The notes under the pieces: model-generated
Database searches by the model: none
Seen by the model: only the letters and a program-made list of their open reading frames with translations
Told to the model about the DNA's origin: nothing
Translations under genes and position numbers: made by a program
Shown here: positions 36,431-46,768 of the stretch, in pieces
Layout of the letters: every line of letters starts with the position of its first letter
Numbering within the stretch: the first letter of the stretch is position 1
Assembly: GCF_963583255.1 (NCBI RefSeq)
Contig: NC_084807.1
Coordinates: 21,663,572-21,727,571 of the forward strand
DNA: 64,000 bases
Direction: 5' to 3'
Source: Pyrus communis
Lineage: Eukaryota > Streptophyta > Magnoliopsida > Rosales > Rosaceae

Positions 36431-39217
36431 TGTGACAACCCGTTCCAAATTTTACGTTTTTATTTTATTTTAAAAGCGTGAATTTACTAAATTGCCCTAG
36501 AGGCAAGGACTTTGACTTCCGTTGACCATCGACTTGAGAGATGTGGGACTTATTCTTTAAGCATATCCTCGTAGTACTCTTTGGTACGAACGTATAGGCG
36601 AAAGCCGTTTGCGCGTCCGGATTATAACGGTATAGTTACGAACGTTCGAAATTGGTTATTCAAGGTTTAGTGTGTATTTAAATTAAACCCCCACTTAGTG
36701 GGGGAAGCCCAAAATCAGAAACGGAGGGAGGAAAGAAAAGAAAAAAAAAAAAAAAAAAAAAAAAAAAACAGGGAAGAGAGCTTCCCTTGCACCCATACCC
36801 GCGCCACCACGAGACCACCTTCCAAGGCCGATTCCGGCCAGCTCCGGTGGAGTTTTTCGATGCCACCACCACCATCTTGAAGCTCTCATTCCCCTCTACA
36901 AAACCCACCCAAGAACCACCTTGATTGACCATGGTATGAGACGGTTTGAGGCCACGAAAGTTGACGAAAATCAATGGTGCTCCGGCCACCCTTTTCGATT
37001 TTCCGGCCAATCGGCAAAGCAATGGCCGATGCCACCACTTGGGCTTTGTAGCCCACAATCCCAGGAGCAAAACCCAACCAACCTTGACCCCGTTGGACCA
37101 CCGTAGACGACGAATCGACGTCGGGAAGTTTTAGGCATCCGCCGGCTTCGTGGGCAAAATTGACCATCTTCCGTCCACTTTTGGACTTCGTGGCAGGGAC
37201 CAATCATTCAGGACGCCTCGATGTGTGCGCTAGAGAATCATAGCGTGGACTCCAAGTAAGTGGATTTTTTCCTTTTTATCGTACATATTATTGAGAGTTC
37301 TATCGACACTTTTAAATTGATTAGGTATATTACTTTCATATATAATTATTGTGAATGCTTGAAGTACGATATGAACTACGAATGGCTTGATCCCTATTTA
37401 GGGTACGTAGGCAGTCTAACAAGACGTTAGATGCAGCCATAAAATATTCGAGACCAAAGCCTTGCTTGGGAAATTGAGTAAGGCGAAGGAAATTGGTAAA
37501 GGCAAGTTTTAGTTTTATGAATTAGTTAGCTAAATTAGTGTTAATTGGGACGTCATGGATAATTATCCCTGAAAATAAATAGTTTGGGAGTAATGCGTTA
37601 TTGATTGTACACTTCTCACTGTATTGTTTATAATTGAACATGCTACGACATGTTTGAGTATTAGATTGCATCATAGTATATCAATATGTATATTACTTGC
37701 ATATAATTATTGGGAATGCTTTCAAGTGCAAAGGTGAACTCAGGACACCCAGGTAAGTTCAGGTGAGTTTATGGTACTAGTTGAATCGATTTCGTTATAG
37801 CATGACTACAGTTATGTGTTAGGCAACTTCGATACTGTCGTACTGGTTGCTATGAGTTGCACATGTTATATTGAGATGCATTGAGAGCTCATAAACCTGC
37901 ACCCCGGTGTTAGTGCTCCCGCCCGTGGCCAGGGCACAGTCCTTCACGTGATGTTCACCTCCCGCACCTTATGCTCACCTTGGATTCAAGGTAGGTGCAC
38001 AGTCCTGTCGTACAGACCACTTTAGGTGGTTCCGACTCGTAGGTGACCCGCGATTATTCGCCCAGTCTTCACGTGATCGTAGCACTTGAGCTTATTTATT
38101 TACACCCAGTCCTGTCGTACAGACCACTTTAGGTGGTTCCGACTCGTGTGCAGGTATACTTATTGAGCTATATGCTAGCCAGGATTGATGAGATATGGAT
38201 AAGTCGTACAGGTCACTAGAGGTGACTCCGACTTATATGCTAGCCAGGATTGATGAGATAGAGATAAGTCGTACAGGTCACTATAGGTGACTCCGACTTA
38301 TATGCTAGCCAGGATTGATGAGATATGGATAAGTCGTACAGGTCACTATAGGTGACTCTGACTTATATGCTAGCCAGGATTGATGAGATATGGATAAGTC
38401 GTACAGGTCACTAGAGGTGACTCCGACTTATATGCTAGCCAGGATTGATGAGATAGGGATAAGTCGTACAGGTCACTATAGGTGACTCCGACTTATATGC
38501 TAGCCAGGATTGATGAGATATGGATAAGTCGTACAGGTCACTAGAGGTGACTCCGACTTATATGCTAGCCAGGATTGATAAGATATGGATAAGTCGTACA
38601 GGTCACTAGAGGTGACTCCGACTTATATGCTAGCCATGATTGATGAGATACGAATAAGTTGTACACGTCATTTTAGATGACTCTGACTGATATATCACTT
38701 TGTATTGATTTAGTTCATTTGGCCTACTTATTAATGTATGGTGGAGTTAATGGCAAACCGTGGTTTTGGTCATTTCTGAGTATGGTTTGGATATATGTAT
38801 ATATGTTGTACTGTCTTATGGAAAACGATACGGGTTTTACATTAGGGCATTACTTTTAGAGAGGTAATAACCTTGGGAAGCTTGGTTTTATTGCTTACTC
38901 ACACCTTCTGTTTGGTGCCCTCCAGGTTTTAGCTGCTGAGTTTGTATCGACAACAATCTGTGGTGAATCTTAGTATTAATGGATATTTTTGAGGGTATGA
39001 TTCTTACCCATACTACTGTACCTTACTTATGTTCTGACATCGCGTGTGAAATGGGTTCGCTCCCACTCGTAGCGCACTCTGGTACTTAGACACTTTTAGA
39101 TTCAAATTTATTCACTTTTTGTACACTATCACATTTTATGGCTTCGTCACCTTTCAGGTGTCGGCCAGCACAGTTCGATTCAAGGTCCAAGTGGACTTTC
39201 TGGGTCGGGGTGTGTCA
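36431..39217 (+). repeat. 3' LTR (2787 bp)
   Basis: It is nearly identical to the 5' LTR. I saw three base substitutions, a longer poly(A) tract (about 36739-36768), and one extra 65-bp repeat unit (8 instead of 7). It ends GTGTGTCA followed by the CTTCA target duplication. Confidence 0.93.
38170..38693. repeat. 65-bp tandem hairpin array in the 3' LTR, about 8 copies
   Basis: Same unit and spacing as in the 5' LTR, with one additional unit near 38570-38635. Since both LTRs are copied from one template at insertion, the copy-number difference arose during reverse transcription or later. Confidence 0.95.
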
Positions 39218-39234
39218 CTTCAACTTTCTGGTCA

Positions 39235-39510
39235 CTACTTTGCATCACTTAACTCTTCCTTTTTCCGTTCATTTTGGACACCTACTCTTCGAAGGTTGAG
39301 GAGGGCTTTGAGCTTGTGAATGGTTTGAGAAGGCGATACTTGGGAATTCCTTGGACCTTGTGAAAGTGAAACAAATGAATGAGAAACCATTGAACCTTGT
39401 GAACTAGAAGTTTGAAATTGCTTTAAAGCTTCTTGTTTTGATTGTGGATTAAGAGTACGAGATGTGATAGTTGAATTCAAATTGGACGATTCTACACAAT
39501 ACAAATCCAT
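39235..39510 (-). other. Possible remnant reading frame in the hAT right arm
   Basis: A 91-residue Ser/Gln-rich frame (contains SSQGSMVSHSFVSL) runs on the minus strand in the hAT right arm. It could be the remnant of a hAT-encoded protein's N terminus or a chance frame. No zinc-finger or dimerisation motif is visible. Confidence 0.25.
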
Positions 39511-39826
39511 AACAATATGTATTAGATTAACTGTTATAAACTTTAAAAAGACTACAAAAGTAACAAAACAAATTGAAAAAATAAATCGAAAAAAGCCTAA
39601 AATATAATTTACTTAATATTGGTATCAAATTAAATATTTGTTTAATTTTACGTTGCGGTTCGGTTTCAATGCGGTTTTAGATGTTAAAAATCAAAACCAA
39701 ACCATTTTTCCATATTGTGGGTCGGTTTCAAACGGAAACCGTTTCAAAACCGCAAAAACCAAACAACATCTTTGGTCCGTATTTCGGTTTCAATTTTTGT
39801 TTCCAAGTGCCCACCCTTACTTTTCG

Positions 39827-42050
39827 GCACCTATTTTCTTTTTATTCTTTTAGTTTTTATGAAAACATTTTTTCTTTGTGATCAAATTAATTTTTTTAGC
39901 CAATTTTTGATAAATTATTATTATATTATTATTATTAAGGAGAGGGGAAGGGTTTGAAATTGTTACAATAATTAAGGAAAATGGAAAGTTTCAAACTTGA
40001 GACGCATAAGTGGAAGCTCAATACCCTAACGTCTTAGTATTGCTTTTTCTTTTTTCCAATAACCTCTTAGTATTATGGGTTAGTGGTGTTTTTCTTCATT
40101 TGTAAATGAGAGGTTATAGTTTATTTCCTATCTTAGTGTAAATATGTCATTTTATAAAAAATTAAAAAATGATTAAACTTATTTACTTATCAAAATATTT
40201 ATTTTGGTTCATTGCCCTTATTACAAATCTACTCTTAAAATTAATTTTATTTGGTTAACAAGATAAATAAATATTTATTTATTGGGTCCATCCCCTTTTT
40301 CATTTGTTTAATTTCAGCAATTAAACCTCCAACTAAAATCGGATAACCTCTAATTAATTCATAAAATTTTACTTAAAAATACAAAGATAAAGGGATCTTG
40401 TATTTTAAATATCAGTTCTAAGAAAATTTGTAGCTAAAATACCATATTTTTTCTTTAGATACTAATAAACCAATTTTTTTTTTTGGTAAATACTACTATA
40501 ATTCAAAACAATCACATGATTATTAACACGTTTTCGACCACCCAACTTTTTTAGGTGACTAGACGATTAAATTTTTCGTTGACTGTCCGACCAAATTTTC
40601 TGATTTTAAGGTCATTGTCCAAAAATAATTTTTTTAAATGTTAAATAATGAATTTTCCCGTAAGTTCTCTAATTTAATTGTGATACCTCACACAACAAAC
40701 ATATTTAAAGATGCACCTATTTCTATTTTTTACTATCACTGTTGAATAATGACTTGAAACTTTTCGGGATCCCAAAAAATGGTATCAATGATGAGGACCG
40801 ACGATAATTTCTGGCATTGGGCGCGAGTGGCCTATGTGTCATGTACAGTGGAGGCAAAAATGTAAATAGCCATATGCTTGTAAACGTCTTGGGCCACAAA
40901 TTGTGACTTAATTGGTATTTAATCTAAATTGTCTCAAAGATAAATGTACTGAAACTAAAACTAGAAAGTTTCTCAATTCCATTTATGCGAACTGTATACA
41001 ACTTTGAGGTTGGTTTCATTAGGATATACTGAAACTACAAGGTCGTCCGTTAAAAAGCACATAGGGTTGGTGGCAGCCCTCAAATCTCCCCTGCTTTCTT
41101 CTACTTTTCCTTCTGTTTTTTCCTTCCCTTTTATTTATCTATGCTTCTCTCTGAGATGTTTCTCAGCTATCTGAGCTTATGTCTAAGTTTTGTATCCTCT
41201 TTTCACCCAACACCGCTCACCGCCAACCCACCATCTCCTCCCTCCCCATCGCTCCCTTCTCTCATACCCCCCTCTTGCTACATCTTTTTCCGACCCTTAA
41301 CCATGATTTAGATCTTGTAGTGTTGGGCTTTATATTGACACAAAACCCATCCCACACGACCCACTGTCGATCCGGATTGTCGGAAAAATTGGGGCGAAGT
41401 GTGGAATGATTCACGTTGGAACAAGGGTGTTTTACACACCCCCTTCGTCCTCCCCCTCCTTTTTTTACGTTTTGTGATTTTTCTTGCAGGTGTGGCTCTG
41501 AGGGCTGTGGTTATTGGTGGATTGATTCTGCACAATACTCTAAGATCAAATTTTTGGTTTGGGTGAATTTTTCAATTTCGTGTGATGTTTTCCTTCGCGG
41601 AGGTAGCGGTGGTAACGTCAGTGATGACTGATTGTTGGTTGCTGAAGATTAGGGTTTTTTCTTTTGTTGCTTACGGGCCTGAATCTGTGCGGGCCTCCCT
41701 TCATGTTTGGGGTTGTAGCTCTCCTTCTTGGGCCTGTCTTCTAGTTTATGGTTTGCTTTGTTGTGTAAAGCTTTGTGTTCTCTTTAGGTCTAGGCCTTTC
41801 CAGCACAAATTGTAGTCCTTTTTCATTAATGAAGTTTTATTCTCGACCAGAAAAAAAAAGCTCTAACCCAGTCCCAACCCCAGTTAGAGCTCATAATTTA
41901 GGGTCGACTTGGCCGGCTCAGCCCGACTTAATGATAATCTCACTAGAACGAGGCATGTGTTAAGCCCAAAATTATGAGCTGCCCAAATGATTTCATTTGT
42001 GAGCCGATATGTGGGAGGATAATTACTTGAAACTAAAACCGAAACTTGCC
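39827..42050. other. AT-rich intergenic DNA beyond the hAT target site
   Basis: Before the hAT insertion this joined the taxilin 5' region directly, so the first part may be its ancestral promoter. It holds a truncated SINE head at about 40072-40150. A region at 41050-41865 is richer in C and T; it ends TTCATTAATGAAGTTTTATT plus an A-run at 41852-41860, like the 3' end of a retroposed transcript. The frames at 41179-41815 are not recognisable. Confidence 0.4.
40072..40150 (+). mobile_element. Truncated SINE-like fragment
   Basis: It contains CTTAGTATTATGGGTTAGTG followed by TGTAAATGAGAGGTTATAG and ends TCTTAGTGTAAATA. This matches the head and tail of the fuller copy at 42053-42217 with the middle deleted. 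Confidence 0.4.
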
Positions 42051-42052
42051 AC

Positions 42053-42217
42053 CTAGTATTACGGTATAATGGTATTCCTCTTTACTTATAAGTAAGTGAT
42101 ATTCGGTTCATTCTCGTCAAAGACGAATTTGAGCTACATTATTGCTAATCCATTGTGAGGTTTAATCCAGTCGCCACCCCCTTAGTATAAATAATATCGT
42201 TTGTTCAAAAAAAGAAG
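42053..42217 (+). mobile_element. tRNA-derived SINE
   Basis: It starts CTAGTATTACGGTATAATGG, has an A-box-like ATAATGGTATTCC and a B-box-like GGTTCATTCTCG, and ends ATAATATCGTTTGTTC plus an A-rich tail. The flanks GAAACTTGCCAC and GAAACTCAACAC may be a diverged target duplication. I remember this family from Rosaceae sequences. It has no coding capacity. Confidence 0.7.
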
Positions 42218-42761
42218 AAAAATGAAACTCAACACCCTTAAACCTTGAAAAAAAGGGAAGGTTGTGATGAAGAATGAGGAGGAATATTAGCCATGGCTGC
42301 AAGAAAAATGCAAGTTTTTGTTGGAGGAAGGAAGATGGAAGTTCAAGAAAAAATAGATTTGCAGTACTTCGTTTAGGTTTGTATACTCGATCTATCACTT
42401 GAGATGATCTTAATTATGTCTCAAAATTCAACAATTAGGATGCGATATAGATGCCCTGCATGCATGTAATTAGAGGAAGATTTGGAAAGCATAAGGATGA
42501 TATTTGGCCTCCCATTCATTGTCAATTCATTTTCGGTTAAAAGTTCACATTTTGACCTTGTATCACACAATCAATTTATCTATGTCTCAGACTCGAGGGC
42601 CACACACGTACTCTCACATCACCTAATACATAGTAGACTCGTTTTGTAACGTGGTACATATGAACAAGCACCTTCCCCCATGATGCCACATATATAACTA
42701 AATAAAAGAAAGATAATTACCCTCACGAAAACTGAACCATGGGTTCACCGTTCATGTTGGC

Positions 42762-42769
42762 TATAAATA
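42762..42769 (+). promoter_or_regulatory. TATA box of knottin gene A
   Basis: TATAAATA lies 93 bp before the ATG at 42855. The sequence after it (AAGGGTTTTGAAAGGGGAGG) resembles that after the TATA box at 49274, so promoters of copies A and B are related. A (CA)n run at about 42808-42844 fills the 5' leader. Confidence 0.65.
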
Positions 42770-42804
42770 AGGGTTTTGAAAGGGGAGGGCATACATGCAT
42801 AAAT

Positions 42805-42854
<50 letters not shown>

Positions 42855-42856
<2 letters not shown>

Positions 42857-43220
42857 GGAGGATATTAAGAAGCTTGTCATGGTAGGGATGGCTGTGGTGC
42901 AAATTGTGTCCACCTTTGCCACAAAAACTGCCTTTACCAGCACTTCTGCTGCCTCTAAATCTGCTAGTAATCATGCCAACAGCGGCGATGGTGTTACTAG
43001 AAGTAACAGTAACAACGAGAGTCCCAATCATAGCGTGACTCGATTTTCCAGTCTCAAGAGGATTAATATGGCAGCTGAAGGTGGTGGAGTTAGAAAGAGC
43101 AATGGATGTAAAGGTTCTATATGCAATGCGTGGCTGCTCCCTTGCAAGAGTGGGTGTTATTGCATTCCCATCGGAATTTTGCCTATTGGGCTGTGCGCAG
43201 GAATTTGTTGTAGCAACTAA
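42855..43220 (+). CDS. Small secreted cysteine-knot peptide precursor, PA1b/albumin-1b-like (copy A)
   Basis: Single-exon frame of 121 residues. The first about 28 residues (MEDIKKLVMVGMAVVQIVST...) form a signal-like hydrophobic stretch. Residues about 29-82 are Ser/Asn-rich, presumably propeptide. Residues 83-121 hold eight Cys at 85, 90, 97, 101, 103, 114, 118 and 119. The spacing C-4-C-6-C-3-C-1-C-10-C plus the box CYCIPIG resembles the legume albumin-1b (leginsulin) knottin. PA1b is an insecticidal seed peptide that acts on the vacuolar ATPase; function here is inference only. Unlike the legume precursor, as I remember it, the knottin is C-terminal and no PA1a follows. An ATG at 42795 would add only microsatellite-encoded residues. 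Confidence 0.78.
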
Positions 43221-43813
43221 TTAAATCAAATTAATATATAATTAAATGGATAAAAGTGCATAAAAGGAAACATATTGGAGAAGAAAATTTAGTAAATAAA
43301 TTTGGTGAGTACACTAATTATACCTAGCAGTATATGCATGTATTATTCTTTGTGGTTTCTTCTAGTTCCAATGATTTAACGGAATGCTAGAGTTCCATAT
43401 GATCCTTGTAGCCTTCATATATTGTAAAAAGATTGTGGGTTCTTCCAAACAATGAATGCAACTTAGTAGTGTTCAACTTAGGACGACCTGACCTGGGGGC
43501 TGGAGGCACAAGCTCGAGTCTTGGACTAGTTTGAGAGTCGAGTTTGGAATTCAAGAGTATGTATTGAGTCCCAGTGGGTTCGGGTTCGAAGTTAGGGTTC
43601 AAGGTCTAATGTCGAATCCCAAGTCCGGAGTTTAAGGTGAACTATGAGATAGACAAATTGTGCCTTCAGACCCTCCCAAAGATTCGAACATTATTTTCTC
43701 CTTCTTCATTGTTTATTTTTTCTTTTGAATCTATTTTGATTTATTCAATTCAAAGTTCAAAAATAAATAAAGACACGCAGATGAAAACTATGGGTGCATG
43801 GATGAAGTTAGCC
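43221..43813. other. Spacer after knottin gene A
   Basis: The gene's 3' UTR, then GT/GA-rich degenerate repeats around 43490-43620 with GGGTTCG-type motifs. No gene is supported. Confidence 0.35.
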
Positions 43814-44419
43814 TGAAGAAAATTGTGGTTCCACCATAAAACTAATTGGTCATATGGGGAGTAGTTTAACCTCTTATAAGCCCATGCAAAGTCCTTCCTC
43901 TCATCAGTGTGAGATTCATTCTCAACACAACTTTTCACATGTGGCAAATTTTCAAATCGAACACGTGGACAACACAAACATGGTGACATGGAGCGCGTGT
44001 GACCATTGAACCTCACACATGAGATAATCTGCTCTGATACCATGAAGAAAATTGAGGTTTCACCATAAAACCAATTGGCTATATGGGGAGTAGCCCAACT
44101 TTTAGAGCAACTCCAGAGTTGCAAAGGACCCCTAGGGCAACTTACTATTGAATCCCCCCAGTGAACAATAACTACCTTTAATGAACAATAACTGCCTTTT
44201 GCATCTCCACACGTAAGCTGAATAGTCATGACAGTAGGCAATAAAATATTAGTATTTTTTATTTTATAAAATAATACAAAATAATTTTATTTGTAATTTC
44301 GGATAATATTTTTAATCTTTCTTGTTGTGCGACGTGTCATTATCCGAAAAGGTAATTTTTGGTGATAGATTTCGATAATTTTTATCCAATGCCATTGTGC
44401 CACATGTCATTACCTTTTC

Positions 44420-44711
44420 TATTAGATCCCACATCACCCAGAGGAGAAGATCATCTGTGCCTTATATGTACATGCCCACCTCCATATAGCACGAGACCTT
44501 TTGGGAGTTCACTAGCTTCAGATTCCATAGGAACTCCGAAGTTAAGTGAGATCGCGCGAGAGCAATCCCAGGATAGGTGACCCACTGGGAAGTTCTTGTG
44601 TGAATTCCCAAAAACAAAATTGTGAGGGCGTGGTCGGGGCCCAAAGCGGACTATATCGTGCTACGGTGGAGTGAGACTGGGATGTGGTGGAGCCCAGGTT
44701 GGGATGTGACA
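44420..44711 (+). mobile_element. Solo LTR of a Cassandra TRIM with 5S rRNA-like sequence
   Basis: A 292-bp segment contains GAACTCCGAAGTTAAGTGAG and AGGATAGGTGACCCACTGGG, clearly derived from 5S rRNA including the internal promoter region. It ends GGGATGTGACA. TTTTC flanks both sides (44415-44419 and 44712-44716) as a 5-bp target duplication, so it is a solo LTR. Its first bases are mutated from the usual TGTAACATCCC. It is not a 5S gene. Confidence 0.9.
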
Positions 44712-44981
44712 TTTTCAGAATCGTTAAGGATAGATTTTTGATAAGATTTTTAACCAATCACGTCACGTCACGTGTCATAATCTGTTTACAATCTTTGAGG
44801 ATATATTTTGATTAAATTTTCAACGAATGATGGCATGCCACATGACATCATCTACAACCTAATCCTTTCTTTTTCCTCTATATAACCCACCATCCATCCT
44901 AAGAAATCACACACCAAAATCAAAATCTCTATCATTATTCATAGTTTTTGCTTCCTTCTTACAACGTCTTTTTCAAGGATG

Positions 44982-46324
44982 TTATGGGAAATCGCTGAGC
45001 AAGAGAAAGAATTGTTTAAGCAAGGGGAAGAAATGTTCAATCTCTAGGTGGGCGAAAATGAGATGGAAGAGGAAGATGATGAGGAGCGTAGCATGAGAGA
45101 TGACGAAGCAAGAAGTCAAAGAGCCTCACATTCGTGTTGAGTCATCCAAGTTATGGCTCATATCTCCAGGCCCAGTCTTCCGCAAACATTGATAGAAGCA
45201 GGCAACGACGAGATATGGATCTCTTGGATGATTCTTAACAGTGAATTCCCTGATACGTACTTTAGACGTCGTTTTAGAATGGAACGACATTTGTTCAACA
45301 AAATCATGATTGCTGTTTGCAACCATGATTCTTACTTTGTGCAAAAAAAATGATGCTTTTGGTGTTATGGATCTTTTTCCTGAGCAAAAAAATTAATTTT
45401 GCCTTACAGATACTTGCATATGGAGTAGCTGCAGACCAAGTGGATGAGATATCGATTATGGGGAAATCAACCATTCTTGAGTCCTTGATGAGGTTTTGCT
45501 CTGCAATCGAATCTATTTATCCCACATAGTACCTCTAGAGACCTACTGAGATGGACTTGTAAAGACTTCTGAAGAAGGGCGAGATGCGAGGTTTTCCAGG
45601 GATGATTGGAAGCATTGACTGTATGCACTGGACATGGGAAAACTGTCCAAGTACATGACAAGGAGCTTGTGGGGATAGAAAATGAGCAAAAAGTATCATT
45701 TGGGTGGCGGTGACATCATTTGATACATGGATTTGGCACGCTTTTTTCGGTGTTCCGGGAGCTCAAAATGACCTTAATGTTCTTACCTAATCCTTAATGT
45801 TCAACGATGTCCTGCAAAGAAAAGCGCCAAAAGTCATGTATTGGGTCAACAGACATAAGTACCACGGGCCATATTACCTAGCAAACGGCATTTACCTAAG
45901 GTGGTCATCGTTTGTCAAAACAGTGCCACATCCACGAAGTGCAAAGGAAAAATACTTTGCAAGCTATCAAAAAGGGTGTAGGAATGATATGGAGCATTGT
46001 TTTGGTATCTTCCAAGCTCGTTGGGCGATTATCAGAGGTGTTGCCAAAATATTTGATTTAGAGTCGCTTTGATCCATCATGATGACGTGCATCATTCTTC
46101 ACAACATGATTGTGGAAGATGAGTACGATTATGATGTCCTTGATGAATATGAGTCAGACACGATGAACAATGCCAGAAAACAAATATATTGTGCTCATGA
46201 CGCCACCGAAGAACCCGTGCAATATGAGCCATTACAAAGGATGGACGTTACAATGAAAGACTCATTCAATGATATACTTCACTTCAGGACCCATATATGC
46301 ACAATGCCCGACAAATTGACTTGA
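44982..46324 (+). pseudogene. PIF/Harbinger transposase remnant
   Basis: Fragments in different frames include EFPDTYFRRRFRMERHLF, GSIDCMHWTW (first catalytic Asp), YYLANGIYL and NDMEHCFGIFQARW (catalytic Glu). The second catalytic Asp, normally in YYLADGIYP, is Asn. Several stops and frameshifts separate the parts (stops near 45044, 45138 and 46071). A TATA-like CTATATAACCC lies upstream at about 44878. The protein would be inactive. Confidence 0.88.
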
Positions 46325-46768
46325 TAGAGCGCCAGTGGGAATTGAAACAAACTCAAGAAACTTAAGTTCATTTAGTGTGTTTGTTTTTATTTGGTGTGTT
46401 TTTTAAGTTCATTTAGTGTGTTTGTTTTTATTTGGTATGTTTATGTAATTTTATTTGGTGTGTTTATGTCCTTTGAATAAAGATTCTCTTAGTTTAAATA
46501 AATTACCGAATTAAATAAATATACTCTTAGTTTAAATAAAGTACTAAATTCAATAAATTGGAAACAACTTAAAGTACTCTATTCAATAAATAAGAAATTA
46601 CAACCCAAAATGATTGGAAAATTATGGGCTCCAATTAAAAACAAATTCCCTAGTCTCTCGTGAATGGAAAATCATCACCTAACCAATTTGTGGTGCTAGG
46701 ATCATTTCCTCTTGTGGTACTAGGACCATCTCCTCTTGTTCTCACTTCTCTTACATGCCTCCTTCGCA

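Larger units (their letters stand above)
30680..39217 (+). mobile_element. Non-autonomous Ty3-type LTR retrotransposon with 2.7-kb LTRs
   Basis: Two near-identical direct LTRs (30680-33385 and 36431-39217) start TGTGACAACCC and end GGTGTGTCA. A primer-binding site TGGTATCAGAGC, complementary to initiator tRNA-Met, starts at 33389. A purine tract AAGGTGGGTAGA abuts the 3' LTR, preceded by TTTCGAGGACGAAATTTTC, typical of the end of Ty3/gypsy pol. CTTCA flanks both sides as a 5-bp target duplication. The 3.05-kb interior has no frame above about 100 residues. It begins with ATGCCACCTCGTCGAATA, a gag-start-like ATG, and then decays. With LTRs nearly identical, it must have been moved by another element's proteins. 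Confidence 0.93.
30171..39818. mobile_element. hAT-like DNA transposon interrupted by an LTR retrotransposon
   Basis: The left end reads ACAGGGTGGGCATGG and the right end AAGTGCCCACCCTT, so the termini are inverted AGGGTGGGCA repeats. The 8-bp sequence ACTTTTCG flanks both sides (30163-30170 and 39819-39826), a hAT-type target duplication. Subterminal GGTTCGGTTT-type motifs occur near 30410 and 39655-39780. Without the 8538-bp retrotransposon and its extra 5-bp duplication, the hAT is about 1.1 kb, too short for an intact transposase. It is therefore a non-autonomous or decayed copy. The left terminus may have one extra base. Confidence 0.8.

Noticed and set aside
42723..43031. 102-residue minus-strand ORF with Cys/Val repeats
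   Set aside because: Translation of the CA microsatellite and antisense of knottin gene A.
44515..44600. 5S rRNA gene
   Set aside because: The match is partial and embedded in a 292-bp Cassandra LTR with its own target duplication.
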